Positions 16,631 to 25,168 of a DNA stretch of 55,535 nt are shown piece after piece. How positions within the stretch are numbered: the stretch's first letter is position 1; each line of letters opens with the position of its first letter. Origin of the DNA: Chloroflexota bacterium (GTDB lineage Bacteria > Chloroflexota > Anaerolineae > Anaerolineales > Anaerolineaceae); NCBI GenBank assembly GCA_012729755.1, contig JAAYCN010000042.1:1-55535 (forward strand), in the 5' to 3' direction. A model generated the notes under the pieces. That model was not told where the DNA came from and searched no databases. It saw only the letters and a program-made list of their open reading frames with translations. The position numbers were made by a program, and so were the translations under genes.

Positions 16631-17392
16631 ATGAAAATCGATATTTTCAGTCTTTTTCCGGATGTTTTCACGCCATATCTCAATATTTCTATCCTCAAAC
16701 GCGCTATTCAGAATGGATTGCTTGAGGTGAATACTTACAATATTCGCGATTGGGCAACTGACAAGCACCATACGACGGATGACACGCCTTATGGCGGGGG
16801 CGGGGGAATGGTGATGAAGCCGGAGCCAATCTTCGCAGCGGTTGAAGCGATTTTGGGGGCACCACCTGTTTGCCCGGTAGTCCTGCTCTGCCCACAGGGA
16901 AGAGTATTCAATCAGGCACTCGCCAGAGAACTGGCGGGGCATGATCATATCGCCTTGATCGCTGGGCGGTATGAGGCGTTTGATGAACGCATTCGTGAGC
17001 ATCTGGCAACTGATGTGATTTCGATTGGGGATTATGTGTTAACAGGCGGTGAGCTGCCGGCTTTGGTGATTCTGGACGCGATAGCGAGATTGCAGCCGGG
17101 TGTGTTAGGTGATGATGAAGCCACCAGCGATGATTCATTTGCGGAACATGGCTTGTTAGAATATCCACAGTATACAAAGCCTTCTGTCTTTCGGGGCTGG
17201 GAGGTGCCGGAGGTATTAGGCAACGGACATCTGGCGAAGCAGAATGAGTGGAAGCATGAACAGTCTTTATTGCGCACGCTCAAGTGGCGGCCTGATTTGC
17301 TTGAAAAAGTCAATTTGACTGATAAGGACAGGGCTTTTCTCGAGGCGCATGGGCTAAACAGCGCCGCGGCTGAAGAAAACAACACGATTTGA
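16631..17392 (+). CDS. trmD: tRNA (guanine-N1-)-methyltransferase TrmD
   Basis: A 253-aa SPOUT methyltransferase that makes m1G37 in tRNAs, preventing frameshifts. The N-terminus (IDIFSLFPDVFTPYLNISILKRA) and the DDTPYGGGGGMVMKPEP loop are diagnostic; the knotted SAM site is in the ISIGDYVLTGGELPALVILD region; the C-terminal helical domain includes PEVLGNGHLAKQNEW. Length is normal. It stands alone rather than with rpsP, rimM and rplS, its common neighbours, and appears to be leaderless. Confidence 0.96.
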   Translation: MKIDIFSLFPDVFTPYLNISILKRAIQNGLLEVNTYNIRDWATDKHHTTDDTPYGGGGGMVMKPEPIFAAVEAILGAPPVCPVVLLCPQGRVFNQALARELAGHDHIALIAGRYEAFDERIREHLATDVISIGDYVLTGGELPALVILDAIARLQPGVLGDDEATSDDSFAEHGLLEYPQYTKPSVFRGWEVPEVLGNGHLAKQNEWKHEQSLLRTLKWRPDLLEKVNLTDKDRAFLEAHGLNSAAAEENNTI

Positions 17393-17435
17393 TTTGAGAT
17401 TAATCTTTTATCTTGACGAAATATAAAGGAGCAGC

Positions 17436-18758
17436 ATGCAGGAAAATAAATTGAATTACGGCAAGACATTTTTATTGGGATTTGGCTTTTTTGCGGTGAT
17501 GGTAGCCTGGTCGGTTTACAACTCATTTGTGCCGCTCTTTCTGGGCAACAAGTTTAACCTCTCGCCAGCCACAATCGGGTTCTTTATGACGCTGGATAAT
17601 ATCGCGGCGCTGTTTTTGCAGCCAGTAATCGGTTCGATCTCTGACCGCACGCGCACGAAGATCGGCAGGCGGCTGCCGTTCATGCTGGTCGGCGCGCCGA
17701 TCGCAGCAATTGCCTTTTTCTTCGCGCCGATGGCGGCGATCCCGATGTTGGATATTCCGAGCTCGGCGCAGCTGCCCCTGTTTGTGACGTGTACGATTAC
17801 TTTCATGCTGGCAATGGCGATCTGGCGTACGCCGGTGGTGGCCTTAATGCCGGACGTGACGCCTTCACGTTTCCGCTCACAGGCGAACGGCGTAATCAAT
17901 TTTATGGGCGGTGTTGGTTCGATTATCGCCTTTCTGATTGGCGGTAAGCTTTATAAAATCAATCAGGCTTATCCCTTTTGGCTGGCAGCGGTCTTGGTGT
18001 TGGTGGGGGTGTTTTTGGTGTTCCTCTTTATTCGCGAGCCAAAGATCTATGAAGAAAACCCCAATATTGAAAAGCCCAATCTGTGGCGCAGTCTGAGGCA
18101 GATCTTCGAGGAACGTCAGCACAACGCCATCCGCATCTTTTTAGCGATCTTCTTCTGGTTTGTGGCGATGAACGCAATAGAAACCTTCTTCACGCTTTTT
18201 GCCAACCGTTCGTTGGGGATGGCGGAAGGGGACGCGGTGTCGCTGTTGACGTTGAACTCGCTGGCGTTTGTCTTGATGGCGCTGCCAGCTGGGTATATCG
18301 GCGGCAAGGCCGGGCGCAAACCGACGATCAGCGCGGGGCTGGTGGTGATGATTTTGGTAATGCTGTCGATTTTTATTATCCCCAAAGAGACGCTGACGGT
18401 TAATTTGTTCAAGCTGCCGATTCTGGGGAACGTGCCGGTGGTGGGGGTGATGCTGCTGGTGGCTGGCCTGGGTTGGGCGCTGATTAACATCAATTCGCTG
18501 CCGATGGTGGTAGATCTGACCGACGCTGTGCAGATTGGCACTTATACGGGCCTGTATTATCTGTTCTCAACCCTCGCGGCGATCGCCGGGCCAAACGTTA
18601 ATGGTTGGATCGTGCAGCTGACCGGCAATAATTACGCTTCAATCTTTGTGATTGGCCCGATTTTCATGCTGGCAGCTTTGATCTCAATTTTGGGTATGAA
18701 GGGTGGAGAGGCGCAGACAACGCGTCCCAGTACCTTTGCGGAAGGCTCGGAGATTTAA
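17436..18758 (+). CDS. MFS transporter (GPH/SLC45-like)
   Basis: A 440-aa, 12-segment major facilitator. The loop after the second helix reads IGSISDRTRTKIGRRLPFMLVG, the pattern of the glycoside-pentoside-hexuronide and SLC45-like carriers that move sugars with cations or protons. A central charged loop separates the two six-helix halves (about residues 205-230). The start was set at ATG 17436 with AAAGGAG upstream. Probably sugar uptake; no catabolic genes adjoin it. A strong terminator follows. Confidence 0.85.
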   Translation: MQENKLNYGKTFLLGFGFFAVMVAWSVYNSFVPLFLGNKFNLSPATIGFFMTLDNIAALFLQPVIGSISDRTRTKIGRRLPFMLVGAPIAAIAFFFAPMAAIPMLDIPSSAQLPLFVTCTITFMLAMAIWRTPVVALMPDVTPSRFRSQANGVINFMGGVGSIIAFLIGGKLYKINQAYPFWLAAVLVLVGVFLVFLFIREPKIYEENPNIEKPNLWRSLRQIFEERQHNAIRIFLAIFFWFVAMNAIETFFTLFANRSLGMAEGDAVSLLTLNSLAFVLMALPAGYIGGKAGRKPTISAGLVVMILVMLSIFIIPKETLTVNLFKLPILGNVPVVGVMLLVAGLGWALININSLPMVVDLTDAVQIGTYTGLYYLFSTLAAIAGPNVNGWIVQLTGNNYASIFVIGPIFMLAALISILGMKGGEAQTTRPSTFAEGSEI

Positions 18759-18780
18759 ATAGTTTAAGTCAGTGTTTTGC

Positions 18781-18811
18781 ATCCCCGATCAAATAAATCG
18801 GGGATTTTTTT
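18781..18811 (+). terminator. Terminator after the MFS gene
   Basis: ATCCCCGAT (18781-18789) and ATCGGGGAT (18797-18805), a perfect 9-bp stem with a 7-base loop, followed by six T. Confidence 0.92.
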
Positions 18812-18883
18812 GTTTGAATTGTTCGTCGGCTTGCGCGCGACCTGCCTGAAACGTGTTTGTCAGATTCATACCGGTGGAAAATC

Positions 18884-19152
18884 TCTGAGCGAACGCATCG
18901 AAATACCCTCTTCAGTCTCGCTGCGCTCGCCAGCTTTCCCCCCAGGGGAAGCCTAAGTTTTGTCGGGTTTCATCCGACCTACATCCTCCGGAGCAAAACT
19001 CAATGTGTGCTGGCTAATGTGAATTCAACAAAAACACGTTGGAACACCCTTTTAAGTTTTGTTTTGTTCGCTAGCTGAAGCCTGATATCAAACCAAAAGA
19101 CTTGCATTTTGTTTGGCTAAAGTTGTTCATTTAGACGTGGTTGCCCTGGAAT
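18884..19152. repeat. Dispersed intergenic repeat, copy C
   Basis: The fullest copy. It has the core (about 18899-18954: CCTCTTCAGTCTCGCTGCGC, then CCCCAGGGGAAGCC), the short inverted element TGTCGGGTTTCATCCGACCT (18961-18980), a degenerate second core near 19030-19065, and the tail GCATTTTGTTTGGCTAAAG ... TTTAGACGTGGTTGCCCTGG to 19150. It fills the gap between the MFS terminator and the tetR promoter. Confidence 0.7.
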
Positions 19153-19163
19153 CAATATACACC

Positions 19164-19192
19164 TTGACAACAACAAGAATTGAGAATAATAT
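19164..19192 (+). promoter_or_regulatory. Promoter of the tetR gene
   Basis: TTGACA (19164-19169), 17-bp spacer, TAATAT (19187-19192). The proposed TetR operator begins two bases downstream, across the expected start site. Confidence 0.75.
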
Positions 19193-19193
19193 A

Positions 19194-19209
19194 TTGAACG
19201 TTGTTCGAA
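19194..19209. promoter_or_regulatory. TetR operator site 1
   Basis: TTGAAC-GTT-GTTCGAA, a near-perfect inverted repeat, just after the -10 box of tetR. It matches site 2 at 19838 in sequence and flanks, suggesting autoregulation. Confidence 0.6.
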
Positions 19210-19229
19210 TTGAAAGTGACGAGTGAATT

Positions 19230-19787
19230 ATGAATACTTCTGTTACATCTGAGAAAGATATTTTGGAAGCCTGCAGGCAGTTAGTTTCAGATAAAGGTCT
19301 TTCTTTTTTGAATATGCGTGCAGTTGCAAAATCCTGTGGAGTGGCATTAGGTTCCTTATATTATTATTTCCCGTCAAAAAATGATTTGCTGATTGCAACT
19401 ATTGAAAGCGTGTGGGAAGATATTTTTAGAATAAAGGATACTGATATAAGTAAATTGCCTTTTCCTGAATTTATAGATCGATGCTTCGGACATATTCAGT
19501 TAGGCATACAGAGGTACCCCAACTTCTTTACAATACACTCAATCAGTTTTTCAACTTAAAGTCAAAACAAAGCGCGAGATTCGATGGAACACTATCTCGC
19601 TCAAATCAAAGAGCAGATGTTAAGCTCACTGCATGCAGATGAGCGTGTCTGCAAAGATGCTTTTTCAACTGACTTTTCTGAAGCTGATTTTGTTGATTTT
19701 GTGTTATCAAATATCATTTGTTTATTGATACAAAAAAAGAACAACTGTGTTTTGCTTCTGGAGGTCATTCGTCGCACGATATATTAA
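19230..19787 (+). pseudogene. TetR/AcrR regulator interrupted by an in-frame stop
   Basis: A TetR-family repressor split by a single TAA at 19557-19559. The first part (109 aa) has the helix-turn-helix LNMRAVAKSCGVALGSLYYYF and the start of the ligand domain. After the stop, the same frame continues as SQNKARDSMEHYLAQIKEQM and runs to 19787. The total of about 185 residues is a normal TetR length, so only one codon is wrong. The N-terminal part alone would keep the DNA-binding domain but lose most of the dimer interface. AT-rich codon use differs from most of the window. It may be a recent pseudogene, a read-through gene or a sequencing error. Confidence 0.8.
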
Positions 19788-19802
19788 TCTTTTGATTACT
19801 CT

Positions 19803-19827
19803 TCCAGTCTAACTGACTGGATTTTTT
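19803..19827 (+). terminator. Terminator after tetR
   Basis: TCCAGTC (19803-19809) and GACTGGA (19815-19821) with a 5-base loop, followed by six T. It separates tetR from the downstream pair. Confidence 0.85.
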
Positions 19828-19837
19828 GGAATATTTA

Positions 19838-19852
19838 TTGAACAATGTTCAA
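19838..19852. promoter_or_regulatory. TetR operator site 2
   Basis: TTGAACAATGTTCAA, a perfect inverted repeat with a 3-base centre, 20 bases before the next gene. It matches site 1 upstream of tetR, so the interrupted repressor probably controlled the membrane-protein pair that follows. Confidence 0.7.
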
Positions 19853-19872
19853 ATCGAAAGGAGATATTAATC

Positions 19873-20535
19873 ATGCAAGCTATATTTGAAACAGTTTTCG
19901 ACATTGTTTATCTATCCACCGTCATTTTTCTTGGCATAAAAATGATAAAAGGGAGCAATGGAAAACGTCAGTATCTTTTATATGGAGTGATGGCTGTCAT
20001 TTTAGGATTTGGTGATGCATTCCATTTGGTTCCTCGGTCCATTGCACTGTGTACAACTGGATTAGAAAACTATACTTCAGCTCTTGGAATTGGGAAGTTG
20101 ATTACTTCCATTACCATGACCCTTTTTTATGTGCTGCTCTACTATGTGTGGCGTGAGCGCTATAAGATTGAAGGGAAAACAGAACTCACAGCAGCTGTAT
20201 GGGTTCTTGCACTTTCCCGTGCAATACTCTGCTTTATGCCTCAGAATGAGTGGTTAAGTGCGACGCTGCCATTATCCTGGGGAATCTATCGAAATATTCC
20301 ATTTGCACTTTTGGGACTTTTGATCGTAGTTATTTTTTATCAAACCGCAAAACAGAAAAACGATCACAGTTTTAAATATTTATGGCTCACGATTGTTTTG
20401 AGTTTTGGTTTTTATATTCCAGTGGTATTGTTTGCGGATTCCATGCCTATTGTAGGAGCTCTCATGGTTCCAAAAACGTGTGCATATGTTTGGACAGTAC
20501 TTATTGGATACAATGCTATGAAAGGAGATCGTTAA
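19873..20535 (+). CDS. Seven-helix membrane protein of unknown function
   Basis: A 220-aa protein with about seven hydrophobic segments and no motif I recognise. Internal histidine and acidic residues occur in GFGDAFHLVPRSIAL near residues 46-60. Start at ATG 19873 after GAAAGGAG. It is followed, one base after its stop codon, by a DUF2871 gene, and is preceded by the TetR operator, so the two form a TetR-controlled operon. Codon use is AT-rich like the whole 19.2-21.8 kb island. Similar proteins with TetR and DUF2871 partners are, to my memory, found in Firmicutes, but I cannot verify that here. Confidence 0.75.
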   Translation: MQAIFETVFDIVYLSTVIFLGIKMIKGSNGKRQYLLYGVMAVILGFGDAFHLVPRSIALCTTGLENYTSALGIGKLITSITMTLFYVLLYYVWRERYKIEGKTELTAAVWVLALSRAILCFMPQNEWLSATLPLSWGIYRNIPFALLGLLIVVIFYQTAKQKNDHSFKYLWLTIVLSFGFYIPVVLFADSMPIVGALMVPKTCAYVWTVLIGYNAMKGDR

Positions 20536-20536
20536 A

Positions 20537-20944
20537 ATGAAAATGTATTTGAATTTTTCTTTATTTTATGCTGTCGCCGCTATGGCAGGAGGTGTGTTCT
20601 ACCGAGAATTTACTAAATGGAATGGATTTTCCGGTTCAACTACACTCGGAAAAGTACATACACATTTGTTTTTACTTGGTATGATGGTTTTTTTGGTCGT
20701 AGCACTGTTTGCTAAAAATGGCAATCTCCATACCCAAAAAACATTTCGTGCCTTTCTATACATTTACAATACAGGTGTTCTTTTGATGGTTATCATGATG
20801 ATTATTCGCGGAATTCCACAGGTCACAGGCATTACCCTTTCATCAGGAATTGACGCTGCGATTTCCGGTATTGCAGGGATAGGACACATTTTAGTCGGCA
20901 CAGGAATCATTCTATTGCTGGTGTCTCTTAAAAAACTATTCTGA
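20537..20944 (+). CDS. DUF2871 family membrane protein
   Basis: A 135-aa four-helix membrane protein. The N-terminus (AAMAGGVFYREFTKWNGF) and GKVHTHLFLLGMMVFLVVALF match the DUF2871 family, whose two conserved histidines (in VHTHLF) hint at metal or haem contact. Function is unknown. Its ribosome site AAAGGAG lies inside the end of the previous gene, and the two genes are coupled. Together they may act as a two-part membrane unit derepressed by a hydrophobic TetR ligand. Confidence 0.8.
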   Translation: MKMYLNFSLFYAVAAMAGGVFYREFTKWNGFSGSTTLGKVHTHLFLLGMMVFLVVALFAKNGNLHTQKTFRAFLYIYNTGVLLMVIMMIIRGIPQVTGITLSSGIDAAISGIAGIGHILVGTGIILLLVSLKKLF

Positions 20945-21063
20945 AAAAGTTGGGTTGTTGAGAAACGTTTATGCCTGTGATTTTTTCTCTGCGCAGCTTC
21001 AAATTATCAGGAATTGTCTGATGTATTCATAAAAATGAGTCCTGCCTGATTATGACATTTATG

Positions 21064-21093
21064 ATGAGCGGTGGCATTTGGCCGCCGCTCATC
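21064..21093 (+). terminator. Hairpin after the DUF2871 gene
   Basis: GATGAGCGGTGGC (21064-21076) pairs with GCCGCCGCTCATC (21081-21093), 13 bp with one G-U. No T run follows. The rest of 20945-21246 holds no gene I can support. Confidence 0.55.
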
Positions 21094-21246
21094 AGATTTA
21101 GTCTCTTCAGAATTAATCGCAGTATTCTATACGGGATGAGTGTTTGCACTTACGTTTGCGGGTATCTCTTTTTGGCGTATAAATTTTAAATATCTGAACC
21201 AAGAAATCATTTTCAATAAAAACATTGAAAGGAACAAAACGCGTCT

Positions 21247-21796
21247 ATGAAATATGCAATCGTATACAGCAGCAAAACTGGCAATACTAAATTTTTAGCA
21301 GAATCATTAAGTTCTCATCTAAAAGAAAGGGATTGTATTCTTTGTGAAACAAGGCAGGCTAATAAGGTTGATGCAGATTTATATTTTGTAGGCTTTTGGA
21401 CGTGCCGAGGGGAATGTGATAAAGACACTAAACACTTCCTGGAGATGTTAAAAAGCAAAGATGTTTTTCTTTTTGGGACATCCGGATTTGGAGAAAGTCC
21501 TGCTTACTACAAAAAGATTCTGAAAAGAACACAGAAATACTTGAATGCATCTATAAAATTAGTTGGGAGTTTTATGTGTCAGGGTAAGATGCCGATTCAA
21601 ATCAGAAAAAAATATAAAAAAAAAGCTCAATTCTATTTTTTATCGAATGTACGCAAAACGTATGGTCAAAAATTATGACAATGCCTTAGGTCATCCGAAT
21701 CAACAAGACTTAAAACAATTTTTTTCTGAAATTGAAAATACATTGCCCGGTTTAGATTCTTGTGGACAGGTAACAGAAAGTAAGGATTCAAAGTAA
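21247..21796 (+). pseudogene. Flavodoxin-family protein, frameshifted at a poly-A tract
   Basis: A flavodoxin-like protein with the FMN phosphate loop YSSKTGNTK (8-16) and the central VGFWTCRGECDKDT and GTSGFGES loops. The reading frame breaks at a run of nine A (21616-21624): the uncorrected frame ends at 21678 after 143 aa, while removing one A continues into KKLNSIFYRMYAKRMVKNYD and on to 21796, giving about 182 aa. The C-terminal part (ALGHPNQQDLKQF) is typical of small flavodoxins such as BilS-like proteins. So the gene is frameshifted by homopolymer slippage, or expressed by transcriptional slippage. It belongs to the AT-rich island. Confidence 0.8.
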
Positions 21797-21897
21797 GGAT
21801 TCACCGCTTGCTTGAATCTCGATTCAATTTTATACTTATAGTTACGCGAGCCCGAGAAATCTCGGGGGAATTTAATCATTACCAGAGGAGAAAACAT

Positions 21898-22977
21898 ATG
21901 AGCAAGAAATTTGTTTTAGTGTTCAGCCTGATCATTGTCGCCTCAATGATGCTGGCGGCGTGCGCCAAGCCCGCCCCGACCCCGGCACCGGCTGAACCGG
22001 CAGCACCAGCTGAACCGGCAGCGCCTGCGGCCGCAACTGAGGCTGACTGTGCCAAACCCGAAGTGATTTGCATTGGTTTGGTTACTGATGTTGGCGAAGT
22101 GGATGACAAATCCTTTAACCAGGCTTCGTGGGAAGGTGTTGTGGCTGGCGGCAAAGAAGTCGATGCGATCGTCAACTATGTTGAGACCAAAGACGCCAAA
22201 GACTATGTGGCCAACATGCAGCTGTTCCTCGACAAGGGATATGACATCCTTGTGACTGTTGGTTTCGCGCTTGGGGACGCAACAGTGGAAGCTGCCAAGG
22301 CTAATCCTGATGTCAAATTTATCGGCGTTGACCAGTTCCAGGGCGAAGTCGTTCCGAATTTGGCTGGCTTGATTTTTGATGAAGCTAAGTCAGGCTTCCT
22401 GGCCGGTGTTTTGGCTGGCAAGCTGACCAAGACCAAGGTGGTGGCGGCAGTTTTAGGCACCGATTTGGTTCCCCCGGTGGTCAATTTCAACCGCGGTTAT
22501 GTCGCTGGCGCGAAATGGGTTGATCCTGAGATCAATGTCATTTCCACCTATCATCCCGGTGGCATGGATGTAGCTTTCACCGATCCCGACTGGGGCGCCA
22601 CGACTGCCCGCCAGGCGATTGGCCAAAAAGCTGATGTTGTCTTCGGCGCTGGCGGCAAGACCGGCAACGGCGCTTTGATTGAAGCAGCCAGCAATGAGGG
22701 TCTGTACTGCATCGGTGTTGACACCGACCAGTGGGAAACTGTTCCGGAAGCTCACAAATGTCTGGTTTCATCAGCGACCAAGGCGATCTCTCCTTCCATC
22801 GTTGATTTAATCAAGATGGCTAAGGATGGCAGCTTCCCGGGAGGAAACTATATTGGCAGTTCCGCTTTGGCTCCTTTCCATGATTTCGAAGCGATTATTA
22901 CCCAGGAAATCAAGGACGCGCTTGACGAGGGGCTGAAAGCCTACGACGCCAATGCCATTACGCTACCCGAAAAGTAG
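21898..22977 (+). CDS. BMP-family nucleoside-binding lipoprotein
   Basis: A 359-aa lipoprotein of the BMP/PnrA/Med family, the binding component of nucleoside-type ABC importers. Lipobox LAAC at C22 follows a signal peptide; an Ala/Pro/Glu linker runs to about residue 50. The mature domain begins ICIGLVTDVGEVDDKSFNQASWEGV, the classic motif (VDDKSFNQ) of BMP proteins. The ATG at 21898 has AGAGGAG upstream; the 30 earlier residues of the open frame are not signal-like. A small CCCGAG/CTCGGG hairpin precedes it. It opens the importer operon; a terminator-like hairpin separates it from the permease genes. Confidence 0.92.
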   Translation: MSKKFVLVFSLIIVASMMLAACAKPAPTPAPAEPAAPAEPAAPAAATEADCAKPEVICIGLVTDVGEVDDKSFNQASWEGVVAGGKEVDAIVNYVETKDAKDYVANMQLFLDKGYDILVTVGFALGDATVEAAKANPDVKFIGVDQFQGEVVPNLAGLIFDEAKSGFLAGVLAGKLTKTKVVAAVLGTDLVPPVVNFNRGYVAGAKWVDPEINVISTYHPGGMDVAFTDPDWGATTARQAIGQKADVVFGAGGKTGNGALIEAASNEGLYCIGVDTDQWETVPEAHKCLVSSATKAISPSIVDLIKMAKDGSFPGGNYIGSSALAPFHDFEAIITQEIKDALDEGLKAYDANAITLPEK

Positions 22978-23001
22978 CCCATATCGAATTAGTTGTGCTG
23001 A

Positions 23002-23031
23002 GAGGCGACGCGTTCACGTCGCCTCGTTTTT
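23002..23031 (+). terminator. Intercistronic terminator after the BMP gene
   Basis: GAGGCGACG (23002-23010) and CGTCGCCTC (23017-23025), a perfect 9-bp stem, then GTTTTT. Partial termination here would keep the binding protein in excess over the permeases and ATPase. Confidence 0.8.
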
Positions 23032-23055
23032 CAAATCATAAGGAGGTAATCCAGC

Positions 23056-24156
23056 GTGGAACAAAAAACACCCTCCAAAAATAACTGGTTAATGACAATT
23101 TGGAGAACCATCCGCGTGCCGTTGCTGGCGATTCTCTCTGCGCTGTTGGTTGGAGCGGTAATCCTGCTTGTGTCAGGCGCAGACCCGCTCAAAGCGTATG
23201 CTGCTCTGTTTAAGGGAGCTTTTGGCAACGCCAATTATCTGAAGCGCACGCTCGAAAAAACCACCCCACTTATTTTTGCGGGTCTATCGGTAACCTTCGC
23301 TTTTAAGGCGGGGCTTTTTAATATTGGCGCGCAGGGTCAATTGTTGATGGGCGCGATCACAGCTGGTTTTTTAGGCTTCGCGATTAAAGGGCTGCCGCCT
23401 GTTTTGCATATCGTGCTGGCTTTATTGGGGGGATGTGCCGCAGGGGCTTTTTATGGCTTGATCCCGGGTTTGTTACGTTCTTATTCGGGAGCGCATGAGG
23501 TGATCACCACGATCATGCTTAACTATATCGCGATCAATCTGACCGATTATCTGGCGGATGGTCCCTGGAAGGACCGATCGGGCACGAACGTGATTGCCCG
23601 GTTGCCGTTAATTGAGGACTCGGCGCGCATCCCATTTTTTGGGCCGGTGCCGGTTGGGTTCATTATCGCTATCTTGATCGCTTTTATTATCTGGTATATG
23701 CTCGAGCGCACTAACTTTGGGTTTGAAATCAACTCGGTTGGATTGAACTCGCATGCCTCGCGCTACGCGGGGATGAAAACGAAGCTGTTGATGACCAGCG
23801 CTCTGGTGGTCGCCGGACTTTTGGCTGGCTTTGGAGGCAGCGTTGAGACTTTGGGGGTGGTGGGACGCTTCCAGCCCGGGTTTAATGCCGGGCTCGGTTT
23901 CGATGGGATCACAGTCGCTCTGCTGGGGCGCAGCAACCCCTTTGGGGTGATTCTTTCATCGCTGCTGCTCGGAGCGATGAAAGGTGGAGCCAACGTCATG
24001 CAGTTTGACGCAAAAGTGCCGCATGAGATCATTGACGTCATCCAGAGTATGATGCTGTTCTTCGTGACGGCAGACCTGGTGATTCGCAAGTTGTTCAGAA
24101 TCATAAAAGACACAGGCGGCGAGGTTACCCTGACCGCGGGATGGGGGCAAAAATGA
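23056..24156 (+). CDS. Nucleoside-type ABC permease, first subunit
   Basis: A 366-aa permease of the BPD_transp_2 family (YufP/NupB-like) with about nine to ten helices. The motif LIFAGLSVTFAFKAGLFNIGAQGQLLMGA near residue 70 is characteristic of this subunit, as is GVVGRFQPGFNAGLGFDGITVALLGRSNP in the second half. The start is GTG at 23056, supported by AAGGAGG eight bases upstream. It pairs with the next permease to form the channel fed by the BMP lipoprotein. Confidence 0.9.
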   Translation: MEQKTPSKNNWLMTIWRTIRVPLLAILSALLVGAVILLVSGADPLKAYAALFKGAFGNANYLKRTLEKTTPLIFAGLSVTFAFKAGLFNIGAQGQLLMGAITAGFLGFAIKGLPPVLHIVLALLGGCAAGAFYGLIPGLLRSYSGAHEVITTIMLNYIAINLTDYLADGPWKDRSGTNVIARLPLIEDSARIPFFGPVPVGFIIAILIAFIIWYMLERTNFGFEINSVGLNSHASRYAGMKTKLLMTSALVVAGLLAGFGGSVETLGVVGRFQPGFNAGLGFDGITVALLGRSNPFGVILSSLLLGAMKGGANVMQFDAKVPHEIIDVIQSMMLFFVTADLVIRKLFRIIKDTGGEVTLTAGWGQK

Positions 24157-25166
24157 CGGTTGGAGTCATGAACAACGGAAAAATCAGACGCAGGCCAGCC
24201 TGGGCGAGCCCATTGATTTTTGGAGTGATCGTGATCGCAGTCGCGGTTTTTTCTTTCATGAAAAACCCGAGTGTGACAGAGGCCGTGATGAGCGCGATGA
24301 TACGCTTCGCGGTGCCTTTAATGTTAGGCGCGCTTTGCGGCATTTATTGTGAACGGGCCGGCATTGTTAATATCGGTATCGAAGGGCAGATGCTGCTCTC
24401 GGCTTTTACCGCTTATATGACTAATGTCTGGACGGGCAATCTGATTTTGGCGCTGTTGGCAGGCGCGCTGACTGGGGCGCTGCTGGGATACTTCCTGGCA
24501 GTCATCTCGATCAAGCTCAAGCTGAACCAGATTATCGGCGGTACGGTGATTAACATTTTGGCGATTGGGATCACTGGCTTCTTCTACCAGGTTGGCATGA
24601 CCACTAAGGGCAAGTTCGGTCCAATCAGATTGGGACCTTTGGCTAAAATCCCCCTGGTTGGTCCAGTGCTGTTTAACAACCCGCCGATCACCTACATCGC
24701 GTTTTTGATGGTGATTATCAGCCATATCATCTTCTTTCACACGCGCTGGGGTCTGAGAACACGGGCGGTTGGAGAACACCCGCGCGCGGCTGACACGCTG
24801 GGTATCGACGTTTTTAAAACGCGTTATCTCAACACGATTATCGGCGGCGCGCTGGCAGGCCTGGCAGGGGCTTTCTTAACCCTGGAGGGCGTGGGAACAT
24901 TTGAACGCAATATGACCAACGGCCGCGGTTTTATCGCTTTGGCGGTGATGATTTTCGGCAAGTGGAACCCAATCGGCTCCGCTTTGGCCGCTTTGCTGTT
25001 TGGCCTGGCGAACGCGTTGCAGACACAGCTGCAGTTCATGGGCATCAATATTCCGCACCAGTTTATCGGCATGATCCCATATGCACTGACGATTGTGGTC
25101 GTCTCTGGTTTCATTGGCCGCTCTCGGCCGCCTGCCGCTGAAGGCACCCCCTACGAGAAGGAGTAA
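24153..25166 (+). CDS. Nucleoside-type ABC permease, second subunit
   Basis: A 337-aa permease (YufQ/NupC-like) with the FGALCGIYCERAGIVNIGIEGQMLLSA type motif: here LGALCGIYCERAGIVNIGIEG, followed by helices to a C-terminal GFIGRSRPPAA. The start was taken at ATG 24153, which overlaps the previous stop as ATGA. It is two bases from the ATPase gene. Confidence 0.9.
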   Translation: MTVGVMNNGKIRRRPAWASPLIFGVIVIAVAVFSFMKNPSVTEAVMSAMIRFAVPLMLGALCGIYCERAGIVNIGIEGQMLLSAFTAYMTNVWTGNLILALLAGALTGALLGYFLAVISIKLKLNQIIGGTVINILAIGITGFFYQVGMTTKGKFGPIRLGPLAKIPLVGPVLFNNPPITYIAFLMVIISHIIFFHTRWGLRTRAVGEHPRAADTLGIDVFKTRYLNTIIGGALAGLAGAFLTLEGVGTFERNMTNGRGFIALAVMIFGKWNPIGSALAALLFGLANALQTQLQFMGINIPHQFIGMIPYALTIVVVSGFIGRSRPPAAEGTPYEKE

Positions 25167-25168
25167 AC

